Origin: Laburnicola sp. R22_1 | Lineage: Eukaryota > Ascomycota > Dothideomycetes > Pleosporales > Didymosphaeriaceae | Direction: 5' to 3' | DNA: 64,000 nt | Assembly (NCBI GenBank): GCA_014281115.1 | Contig: JACONQ010000004.1 | Location: 434,001 to 498,000, forward strand | In this document: positions 55,987-64,000 of the stretch, piece by piece | How the letters are laid out: every line of letters begins with the position of its first letter | Position numbering within the stretch: position 1 is the first letter of the stretch | The notes under the pieces: model-generated | The model's input: the letters and a program-made list of their open reading frames with translations, nothing else | Told to the model about the DNA's origin: nothing | The model's database searches: none | Made by a program: the position numbers and the translations under genes

Positions 55987-56505
55987 ATGCTCCAACAGTA
56001 CCAGTTAATCCCCGAAGGAACCCCCAACCAAGAATCCAGCAGCCCCCCCAACAAACTCCGCAGCGTCGGTCCTCCCCATCCCACACCCTCCCCATCCCTC
56101 ACAACCTGTCCCCACTGCCACCACGAGTTCCCTCTGCCCGCAGAAAACCCCGCCCCACCACCAACCGACGCGCAAGCCGTCCTAGTCACAACATGGGGCG
56201 ACTACAACACTGTCGAGAAAGTCAAAGCCTCGCCATGCTACACACCGCTTTCTCTCCCCAGGACTGGCGAGCACACCGCTTTGCTGCTTCATGCCGTGCA
56301 CCGGATTCCGACTCGCTACTTGCACATCTTGGCGCCTGAGCAGCTGGAGGACTTGAAGCGCCAACTCGCTAATAATAGTAATTATAATAGCGATATGTGG
56401 GATAGAGTTAGCCATACGATAGACGCTATCGGGGAGGTTCTGATCGATCATAAGTACTTGGGGGAGCAGATGCGCAGATCTGTGCATAATTGGACGCTTC
56501 GATGA
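55987..56505 (+). CDS. hypothetical protein with CPHCHHEF zinc-binding-like motif
   Basis: 172 aa, single exon, not recognised. The N-terminal third is Pro/Ser-rich (residues 15-40). CPHCHHEFP (41-49) could be half of a zinc ribbon. The C-terminal half looks folded, with helices LLLHAVHRIPTRYLHILAP, EQLEDLKRQL and DRVSHTIDAIGEVLIDHKY. The codon choice and lack of stops suggest a real gene, and the ATG follows CATCGCT. No signal peptide. It is the first gene right of the transposon nest; composition is normal, so no sign of RIP leakage. Confidence 0.55.
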   Translation: MLQQYQLIPEGTPNQESSSPPNKLRSVGPPHPTPSPSLTTCPHCHHEFPLPAENPAPPPTDAQAVLVTTWGDYNTVEKVKASPCYTPLSLPRTGEHTALLLHAVHRIPTRYLHILAPEQLEDLKRQLANNSNYNSDMWDRVSHTIDAIGEVLIDHKYLGEQMRRSVHNWTLR

Positions 56506-57089
56506 AGGGGATTTGGCTTCTTGCTGTACGATATTGGCTGCGTTGGGTGGCATGACAGACGAGCTTTGGGTGATGAACCACGGATGTGCTGTGTGCAATG
56601 TCATGTCAGGGTTCAGCACTACATACCAAATCCATAGCGTAGTCGTCCCTTGTGTATTAGCTTGCCAGTGCGAGCCCTACGTAATCATCGTAATCATCGT
56701 GAGTGGAGTTTATTCAGAACCAAATCTGGCTAGGGGACCACATTTCAACAGAATTGAATACAGCATACCCACTCCACCGTGTGAATTATCCACCACACTC
56801 TTCTTCATCACACCCAAACCACTCACCATCTCCAGTCTTGAAGCAGCAAGCAAGCCCTCGTGAAGCAAACAGCGCACGTAAGACTACGTCACATGCACCT
56901 GGCCAACTAACAACCAAAACTTTTCTTCCTTCTCGCCACATAAGTGCACCCATCCGCGTCTCGCATTATCAAAATCTACCCCCCACAGCAAACATCCACT
57001 CGACGCAGTGCGCCGTCATCAAAACCCAGACAGATCTCAAACATCAAAACCTCTTCGCTCCACCCAAAATCTCAAACTCTACTCCACAA
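56506..57089. other. spacer between two small genes
   Basis: 584 bp. An open frame from 56703 is in phase with the next gene, but its composition here (many short polar stretches, no domain) suggests leader rather than coding. Confidence 0.4.
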
Positions 57090-57458
57090 ATGCCTCGACA
57101 CGACAGAGGTCGATCCCCATCTCCTCCCCCAAGAGGGACACCACCTAGCAGCGCTCCAAGAGGCAGAAACCCCCCTCCACCTTGGCTATTAGATGTCCCA
57201 CCTGCAGACATGCCGCCTTCAAACATCCACCCTCATGAACTCGCAGATCAGTATGCGGGGACGGCAGTCACTAGCCAGGCTTCTAGTTCCGGAGCACAGG
57301 AGAACCCTGAGATTGAGGCGAAGGATAGTATCTCGTATGCTCGCGTAGCTTGTAGGCCAAAAAACGAGGGTAACGATGATATGGCGCAGGGAACGCGAAA
57401 AGACATGGCAAATCCAGACTCGGATCAATCCTACCAGATCCTATTCCCTTCCTCATAG
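57090..57458 (+). CDS. small proline-rich, disordered hypothetical protein
   Basis: 122 aa from the ATG at 57090 (CCACAAATG context); the open frame extends upstream to 56703, so a longer form of 251 aa is possible. The N-terminus is Arg/Pro/Ser-rich (MPRHDRGRSPSPPPRGTPP, then RGRNPPPPWLLDVPPADMPP), followed by an acidic/polar part with DSISYARVACRP. No domain recognised; largely disordered. It ends 7 bp before the stop of the convergent transcription-factor gene, so the 3' UTRs must overlap. Confidence 0.5.
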   Translation: MPRHDRGRSPSPPPRGTPPSSAPRGRNPPPPWLLDVPPADMPPSNIHPHELADQYAGTAVTSQASSSGAQENPEIEAKDSISYARVACRPKNEGNDDMAQGTRKDMANPDSDQSYQILFPSS

Positions 57459-57465
57459 CTTAGCG

Positions 57466-59990
57466 TCATTGATCCTGATCCTCGAGCGTCATAGCGCCCC
57501 ACCGCGAAATAATAGTATCCATACGCGCATTCTCCAGCCCAGTCGTCGTCCTCCGCATATCAGCAATGTACTGACTAGACACCATTCTCGCCGCATGCTT
57601 CGTCCACTCCTCACTCTGAAAGTGATCTAAAACGCTAGTAACATCCGTGGGCAGCGGAATGTCCAATCCCTGGCACGATTGCGCGAGGAGTCGAAAGAGA
57701 GATTGCGCATAGAAGTTGTATGTCGTTATGATGCCCACTGCGCGTAGACAGGACAATAGACCGTGGTAGGCTTCGTTGCTGTCTTGGAGGTATGTTGGGT
57801 TTTCTTGGAGCGCGAGTTCGTCGAGACATCCGAAAAACGTGACGACGAGGGGGTGGAGAACGATGGTCATTGTGACTGCCCAGCCATGCTGGGCTTCGTG
57901 GAGGAAGACTAGCTGGCGGAGCTCTTTGATGGCTGTGGAGGTTCTAGACGCGGCTAGGTCGCGGTAGGTTTCGATGTCCTTTTCAAGGCTCTCGTCGTTC
58001 ACAAACGGCTGGAACAAGCGGATGACTGAGACGTGATACTGCATCCTGGATCGTGTTAACGGGTCGTGTTTTGCACCAAGGGACGAGACCTACGCAGTGA
58101 GAATATTTTCTGGCGAAGGATGCTGCGTCGGGTTGAGACTGGCTGTACGGTGGTCGAACCATAGTTTTAAGCGCAGATAGAGAACTTCAATCGCCTCTGG
58201 CGACAAGGCCGATATGGGACCGTCACTGTCGATCAAGGTGTTCAGGCATTCTAACAGGACTACACTTCTGGCACATTCTTCTCTGAACAAAGCTACAAAA
58301 CATCAGTGGAATGGGCATTCCAGGGACAAGTCTGCTTACCCTCAGATTCCAAATTTTCATCATAAGGTATCGCGATAGGTGGCGGAGAGTCGAGCAACAC
58401 CGGCAACGAGTAGATAAATGACATTGTCCTGGGCTAGTGAGCGACCAATTTAACGTGATATGACATGGACGGACTTACAGCTGGAAGTTAAACAATGCCC
58501 AAGCTGTGACGGACCGCGCTCTATCCCATACTTCTGTCCGAACATGCGGAGGCCGCAGCATGGAGGATGGAGATAAGCGAAACAAGCCGAGCCTATTAGA
58601 GAGCTCGCAAGCCTCCTGTAAAAACATATAGCCAACTTTGTCTCGGCCATGCTTGCCAAATACCAGGAAGAGGCACAAGGCCGCTTGGACCCGAGTAAGA
58701 CTGTCTTTACCCTCTTCGGCCTCCCAGAGACGTCGAGCCTCCCGGTAGAAACGGGTTATTATACTGTCACCAAAGGGGGTTGATCGGTTCTGTACGAGTG
58801 ACGAGTGGAACTAGACTAAGTCAGCAAGGCAACAGATATCTTTGTCCAAGCTTCCTATCGTCTCACTCCTTACAGAGAGACCCACACTAGCAGTAGCTAA
58901 TAGCGCATTGACAAGTAATTCAGAACAAAAGTCTGTGCGGCCACTTGACAGATCATCTAAGAAGATATCCCAGTCAAGATAATGGTAGTAGCAATGTTCC
59001 CACTTATGCCAGAGAGTCATAAGAAGAGTGAGAAAATGGCTATCCTTAGTGACCATGGTCCAGTTCTGAATTGCTCCCAGTCTAGAATCGGAGGTACCTT
59101 GAGTGAGAGAATGCAGAAACGATTCTACCGAGGTAGGTGGCGGACAGGTATCTGAACTGAAGTTGGTCAAATTTGTTCCGTGAAGGGTTACCTAGTAGCG
59201 TACGAAGATGAAACATCAGCGTCTGCAGCATATCTTCGCCTTTGACGGGTAGGCTCGTCATATCCCAACGGTAACATGCTAGTGAGCGGGAGTGTGTTCG
59301 GATCGGAGCTTGGAGAATCTAAAGCGAGGCGGAGAGGCGGTAATGTCAAGGAATTTCCAGGCTGAGACGGCTGCGTCGGTGACTCGTGCGGTGGTTGACC
59401 GCGACGAACGTAGTCGGCCAGATGCCTGATGCGTTGAGAGGGTGAAGCGTTTGATGAATCGGCCCTGATCCTGTGAAGGATGTCTAAGGCTTCCCCCTCG
59501 GGGCGTAGGTGCAGGACATGATAGAGCTGGCGCAAGTCGGAAAGCTCTCCTTGCATTTCTTCATTCTTTCTCTTTATAGCCTGCGACGGCTTCTCGTTCG
59601 GCCCAAGCTCGTAGACGCATTGCGTTTCTTTTTGAGCACAGCATGAGCATATGGGACGATAACCATCGCACTAAGATTGTCAACCATAGTCCCAATATCA
59701 GTTGAACGCTAGGTACCTTGGACTTGCGTTTGCGACCTGCAACGACGCAGAGTCAGCATAGTTCAACATGCTACGTCGAGTTCTACTGATTGACAAGGTA
59801 GGCCAGGAAGGCGTGTATACCATCCCCCGAATTCCCAAATGAGCTTCTTTCATGCCGGACATAACTCACAGGCTACACAAGCTCCGAGGGTGACAGTTCG
59901 CTTCGGCTTCAGTGCCAGTGGCAAAGCAGGCTGCGCCTGAGGCGCCTGATCTTCCATTGGCGCCGGTTGCAGTGGACGAAGATTGGCCAT
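57466..59990 (-). CDS. Zn2Cys6 (Gal4-type) fungal transcription factor, 8 exons
   Basis: Exons 59870-59990, 59717-59736, 59204-59670, 58874-59156, 58479-58789, 58340-58428, 58094-58292 and 57466-58045 (689 aa, all phases consistent). The binuclear zinc cluster is split over the first three exons: Cys38, 41, 48, 55, 58 and 65 in CVACRKRKSK|CDGYRPICSCCAQKETQC. A linker and short coiled coil follow (KRKNEEMQGELSDLRQLYHV). The middle-homology region has VNALLATASVGLS, AALCLFLVFGKHGRDKVGYM, ACELSNRLGLFR and QYHVSVIRLFQPF, as in the NIT4-like group. Start uncertain: ATG 59990 gives MANLRPL, but the frame reaches 60113. Exon 3/4 could alternatively use donor 59191 (35-nt intron), less likely. Target genes unknown. 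Confidence 0.86.
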
Positions 59991-60815
59991 GGCAAGTTGG
60001 ATCAGCTGTGCTGAGAGTTGAAGGACGCCTGGCGGGGCCGTGCATTTTTTATCTGGGGCAACAGCAGCAGATTGGCAGTGGCGGAGACGAAGGAGGGAAC
60101 TCAACGGCAACAACGGTTCGGGTGTACAGCGTACCAGCCACGATGCAATTGAGGGCTGGTAGCGATGGAGGACGTTGGTGCGATGACGTGGACTCTGGAG
60201 AGTGCTCTCGCTGGCAGCAGCGAGAGGCAGACAGCGGTAGCAGGTTGCGCCTTGGCTGCTGTTGGAACACGACTGGACCGCATCCGGAACAGGTCCAGGT
60301 CCTCGACGAGAATCACAACCTTGCCACTACCGCCGTCTAGGCGCATCGATCGAGATCTTCACCGGAGCAGACTCCGGGAGTCCCGCGATTGGCCGCACCG
60401 CTCTCGCCTACGTCCGTGCCCACGTCCCCTTCAAAGCACGAGTGAATCGAAGCCTTCATTGATTGCCTACCACAGCATCATGCCCTCGATCTATTACTTG
60501 TACAGACGGAGTGACTCTATAAACCTCCCATCGCCATACGCGACACCCCATCTTAACCTACCAAACCCTCGCGCTCGCAGCATTGCCCAAGTGCAAGAGG
60601 CTGCGCTGGCTATACCAAAAGGGCTAATAATACCCGCCACTCGAAACCCCGCATGCTGTCCGTACCGAAGCAAAGACTGGCGGTCGGGCAATAAACTCAC
60701 GCCAGAGCAGGCGCTAACGTCACCGTCCAGCCAGAGTCGACTACACGACCCCGCCGTGTGTGATTACACATACATAAACCAAAGCATGGAAAACAACCCC
60801 ACAAGCGACTGATGC
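59991..60815. other. spacer: transcription-factor promoter and SSL2 3' end
   Basis: About 825 bp between two minus-strand genes. Overlapping frames on both strands (for example plus 60165-60812) look like GC-driven chance frames without domain. No further gene is supported. Confidence 0.5.
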
Positions 60816-63242
60816 TCATCCCGCCGCCTTCTTCTTCGCATTCACATGGCTGCTGTTAAGTTTCCTGATAAACGCATTCTTCACGCCCTTGCCCTTGGTA
60901 AGCTCCTTGTTCTTGCTCTTGTTGTACTCGATGTACGCCATGTCCCGACCGCCCGACAACTCCGCAAGCGTGCCCGCAGTGCGCTTCGTGCCCGTCTTCT
61001 TCCGCTTTCCACTCGCGAAGCTGGTTTGGAACATGTCTCCTTCGATTTTCTCTATATCGGCATCTGATTCCTTGGCAAGACAGATCTCCTGCAGGAGCTC
61101 CCGTCGATCCTGTGCACCATAGAATGCTAGATCAGTGCGTTGATCCATGCCTTCTAGCTTGGTAATGACCTTGAAAGCGTATCCTTGATCGACGAGGAAG
61201 GTCTGACGTCTGGCCGCATAATACATCTCATCGGTATCCTTGGACACGAGCGAGTAGAAGAAGGCGTTGAAGCCTTCGTCGTTTCGCCTCTTTGCACGAA
61301 GGATTCTGCCCAGTCGTTGTGCTTCTTGACGCCGGGAACCATAGTGCGAGCTGATCTGGATGAGACAGGTTGCCTCGGGGAGATCAAGACTGGTGTCGCC
61401 AATCTTAGACAAGAAGATGGTGTTGACCAGCTCGTTGTGCTGAAAGTTCTCCAGAATGCGTAATCGCTCTGCCTGGGGAGTGCCGCCGTAAATGTAGGCT
61501 TTGCCCAGTTTCACGGCGTACCGTTCCAGGGCGTAGACATTGTCCGAGAAGACGATAATCTTGTCACCACGCTTTTCGTGGTACTCGATTAAAAATTGAC
61601 ATGCTTGGAACTTGTAGGGGTTCAACGTAGCGAGAAGCTGTTTCTTGGGACTGTTTTGACCGACACTTCTCATCCATTCTTCGTAGAATTCGGGAGTCAT
61701 TCTACACCAAACCTCGGCGCATTGCACTTTGGCGATGTGTCCCTGCTGGGATAGCTCCTGCCAGTTGGCTTCGTAGAGCTTCGGCCCTATCAGAAAATTC
61801 AGTGTTTCAATCTTGTTGTCTTCTCGGAGTAAGGTGGCCGTCAAGCCGAGCTTCGTGTGAGAGGCAACAGTATACGTGACCCTTTTGAACTGTTCGGCAG
61901 GGACGACGTGGACTTCGTCGGCGATGAGTAAACCCCACTCCCGCTCTCGGATGAATTTCAACACCTTCTCGGTTTCGTATGAACGTTTTCCCGCAGCGGA
62001 GATCATATTATATGTGCTGACCAGAACACCAGCGTTACGTGGGAACATGTTCTTGCTCTCAGCAGTGAAGACGGCAACGTCCTCAGGATCAACGTTGGAC
62101 CATTTTAGGAACTCGGTTCGCCACTGTACAACCGACATGGCACTGGTGCAGAGGACGAGAGTAGCTTTCTTGACACCACAGGCGGCAGTGATGCCAACCA
62201 AGGTCTTACCAGCGCCACACGGAAGAACGATGATGCCTGAACGGGCTCGCGAGTTGGAAAACATCTTGCTCAAGGCCTTCTCTTGATAATATCTAATCTG
62301 CGCATGTGGTTTCAAGTCGATGTCGAGGTTCGCATTTGCTGTATCATTATTGAAGTCGTACTCTTCTGTCAGCGGCAGTCCAAGCTGCTGGCAGCGCCGG
62401 ATGACCTTCTCGCGCTCTTCACTCCTGACCTGGAACGAGTGGACCTGTACATCGTCCTCTTCTTCGTCGTCTTCCCTTAACGAAGCGATCATGTCACTCG
62501 GCGCTTCCGGTTCGGCGGCGGCGGGCTGGGCAACCTGGTTGGCTCCGGCGGCCATCTTGGTGCCCGGAATCATCATCGTGCCGACCTTTGGGGCCGCCTG
62601 TTGTATCAGACCGGCATCAGGGTTGACACTGCAACTATAGATCTCGCCATCCTCAAGCAGCCTGCGGAGTAAGGCAGGGTCCTCACTCTCGATGTAGGAA
62701 AGCGTTTTCTTCAACACGATCTTGGCCTTGCCAAAGGAAGAGGTCGAGGCCCTGATGTAGGCGACCACGTCGGAGCTCAGCGTAGCCTTGGAATACTTTT
62801 CTAATCTGGTGATGATCTCATTGGTAGAGTGGCCGACGGAGACGGCGGCGAAGAGGCTGTGGGTGGTTAAGGCATACTCGTGTATACGCGAGACGCGCGA
62901 GATAGGTTCAGCAATGTTGATGAGGAAATCCTGGGCCTCGGCGAACAAGGGGCTGAAGGACTCTAGTATGATTTTGCCGTCCTGATTCACCCATATGGGC
63001 CGATTGGCGTGGTCAGGCTTCAGTGGCAGGTCATGCTGGTCGTACTTGAAGATGGCCGAGGCAGCGTCGCGCTGGCGCGGCCGCTTGTTGGTCACCGTCA
63101 AGGAGAACTTGGCCTTGAGCGCGTCCATGGTCTCTTGGTCGCTCAGCTCGCCCCAGTCCCCATCCAACATCTCGTCGTTGTCGGCGACGGACTCGGCGTC
63201 GACGTCGACGTCGACGACAGCCTTGCGCTTCTTGGGCGGCAT
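60816..63242 (-). CDS. ssl2: TFIIH helicase/translocase SSL2 (XPB/RAD25)
   Basis: 3'-5' DNA translocase of TFIIH that opens promoters and acts in nucleotide excision repair. Intact single exon, 808 aa. The N-terminal basic stretch MPPKKRKAVV is a likely nuclear signal. An acidic patch (258-264) precedes the helicase core. Motif I is PCGAGKT (341-347), motif II DEVH (442-445), motif III TAT (468-470), the XPB-specific RED motif 473-475, and motif VI QRLGR (642-646). The C-terminal region (KRKKTGTKRTAG, GRDMAYIEYNKSKNKEL) is also family-typical. The start is the first ATG. Divergent from the HID-1 gene. Confidence 0.97.
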   Translation of the reverse strand: MPPKKRKAVVDVDVDAESVADNDEMLDGDWGELSDQETMDALKAKFSLTVTNKRPRQRDAASAIFKYDQHDLPLKPDHANRPIWVNQDGKIILESFSPLFAEAQDFLINIAEPISRVSRIHEYALTTHSLFAAVSVGHSTNEIITRLEKYSKATLSSDVVAYIRASTSSFGKAKIVLKKTLSYIESEDPALLRRLLEDGEIYSCSVNPDAGLIQQAAPKVGTMMIPGTKMAAGANQVAQPAAAEPEAPSDMIASLREDDEEEDDVQVHSFQVRSEEREKVIRRCQQLGLPLTEEYDFNNDTANANLDIDLKPHAQIRYYQEKALSKMFSNSRARSGIIVLPCGAGKTLVGITAACGVKKATLVLCTSAMSVVQWRTEFLKWSNVDPEDVAVFTAESKNMFPRNAGVLVSTYNMISAAGKRSYETEKVLKFIREREWGLLIADEVHVVPAEQFKRVTYTVASHTKLGLTATLLREDNKIETLNFLIGPKLYEANWQELSQQGHIAKVQCAEVWCRMTPEFYEEWMRSVGQNSPKKQLLATLNPYKFQACQFLIEYHEKRGDKIIVFSDNVYALERYAVKLGKAYIYGGTPQAERLRILENFQHNELVNTIFLSKIGDTSLDLPEATCLIQISSHYGSRRQEAQRLGRILRAKRRNDEGFNAFFYSLVSKDTDEMYYAARRQTFLVDQGYAFKVITKLEGMDQRTDLAFYGAQDRRELLQEICLAKESDADIEKIEGDMFQTSFASGKRKKTGTKRTAGTLAELSGGRDMAYIEYNKSKNKELTKGKGVKNAFIRKLNSSHVNAKKKAAG

Positions 63243-63725
63243 AGCGGCTTGCGCTGGCTAGTAGACGTGCAGCGAGGTTTCACGGCGGTGAGCCGTTATG
63301 GGGAGAGGGGAGGGCCTAGAGGCGAGAGCGCTGGAGAGATGGTGGAGTGGGTGGAGGAGGTGGCGGGCGATGGGTGCGGAACAAAGCGGCCAAGACTGCT
63401 TAGTAACGTGCGCGCGTCCGCTCGACGGCGACGAGCTGCCCACAGGCCGGCAACTGGAAGGGTGCCGTCGTCCTTTGTAGGCGTCAGCTTCGAGCAGACA
63501 CGCAGCAGCGAGTGGCATGCAGGTGTCGCGTCGCGAGGTGCGCGCCCGCACGCGCGCTCATGTGAGCGGCGGCCCTCCAGGGCTGCTGGGCTGCTTGCAG
63601 CTAGCCTGGACATGGCGACGACGTTCACGACGCAGCAGCAGAGCCCTGCTCCACCACCCCTCTGCTGCCCGCCTCCGCCCACGCCCACGCCCCCAATGCG
63701 CCGCTGATGGCCCTGGCCTCCTCCG
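63243..63725. promoter_or_regulatory. divergent promoter region SSL2 / HID-1
   Basis: 483-bp GC-rich spacer between two divergent ATG codons, without an obvious TATA box. The frames crossing it on both strands are GC artefacts. Confidence 0.5.
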
Positions 63726-64000
63726 ATGGGCGCGTCCGACTCCAAGCTCAGCTTCAAGCAGGGCATCTTCCGCCTCGCGGAGCCCACGCAGATCCCCGCC
63801 GACGACGCCTACTGGACCGGCGTGAGCCCTGCTGCCGCAGCCTGCTGCCCCCCGTGCATGCTGACCGACGATAGTTCTGGGAGCTGCCCGAGTCCGCTGA
63901 GGATGTCTTCTCGCTCTTCTCGCCCGCCGACATCCGCCGCACGCGCGACAGCAACCTCGCCAACCTCGAGACGCTCGTGCTCGCCGTGACGTCGCGCCTC
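63726..64000 (+). CDS. HID-1 family protein, 5' end only
   Basis: Partial gene running off the right edge. Exon 1 63726-63821 encodes MGASDSKLSFKQGIFRLAEP and IPADDAYWTG. A 53-nt intron (63822-63874, GTGAGC...GATAG, CTGAC branch site) follows. Exon 2 from 63875 encodes FWELPESAEDVFSLFSP and ADIRRTRDSNLANLETLVLA. MGAS.SKL.FK..IF.L and FWELP are the hallmark N-terminus of HID-1 (high-temperature-induced dauer formation 1), a Golgi-associated protein of secretory traffic whose N-terminal Gly is normally myristoylated. Splicing is required: the unspliced frame diverges from the family after 32 residues. Confidence 0.92.

Noticed and set aside
60165..60812. 215-codon plus-strand frame between SSL2 and the transcription factor
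   Set aside because: Composition follows local GC; no domain; it runs antisense into the SSL2 3' end.
63009..63707. 232-codon plus-strand frame antisense to SSL2
   Set aside because: Shadow of the SSL2 coding strand extended through the GC-rich promoter.

Overview
The window looks like nuclear DNA of a filamentous ascomycete (Pezizomycotina; Dothideomycetes is a guess). The gene-rich flanks carry genes with short introns of about 45-130 nt, typical donors (GTAAGT, GTACGT) and CTAAC/CTGAC-like branch points. Gene content is also fungal: an EF-hand NADPH oxidase, a GPI-anchored PEBP protein, a Zn2Cys6 regulator, a vanadium haloperoxidase relic. A ~30 kb AT-rich block shows decay like repeat-induced point mutation (RIP): reading frames of transposon proteins are broken mainly where CAG (Gln) became TAG.

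Left arm (1-20.5 kb). A partial gene at the edge; an alpha/beta hydrolase; a NoxC-type NADPH oxidase; HAT2/RbAp48-type WD40 histone chaperone divergent from the 5'-3' exoribonuclease XRN1; signal peptidase subunit SPC3; a GPI-anchored PEBP-like protein; a nitronate monooxygenase; a 317-bp hAT-type miniature element with perfect 8-bp target duplication; and a vanadium haloperoxidase pseudogene with two in-frame stops.

Orphan cluster (21-25.4 kb). Three same-strand genes have short N-terminal cysteine-containing domains and very different low-complexity tails (SR/RD-rich, RGG-rich, and basic plus C-terminal J domain). Genes 2 and 3 share an HP(x5)LxGLS(x3)L motif. All three have a TATA box 108-118 bp before the chosen ATG. 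I do not recognise the N-terminal domain.

Transposon nest (25,522-55,201). The AT-rich block is bounded exactly by hAT-type terminal inverted repeats and a perfect 8-bp duplication (CGCTGCTA). The ends match the small GC-richer element at 18.4 kb, which serves as an un-RIPped reference. Inside are a pogo/Fot-like element with TIRs and TA duplications, a complete Ty3/gypsy element (219-bp LTRs, AAAGG duplication), a Plavaka-type transposase relic, a second Ty3/gypsy pol relic, a ~130-bp inverted repeat pair 15 kb apart, several tandem arrays (10, 94, 99 and ~67 bp), and long decayed reading frames I cannot name.

Right arm (55.2-64 kb). Two small unrecognised genes, an eight-exon Zn2Cys6 transcription factor, the TFIIH helicase SSL2/XPB, and, divergent from it, the 5' end of a HID-1 family gene running off the window. 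Most of the conserved genes are housekeeping (mRNA decay, chromatin assembly, secretion, transcription/repair) and are not an operon-like pathway.
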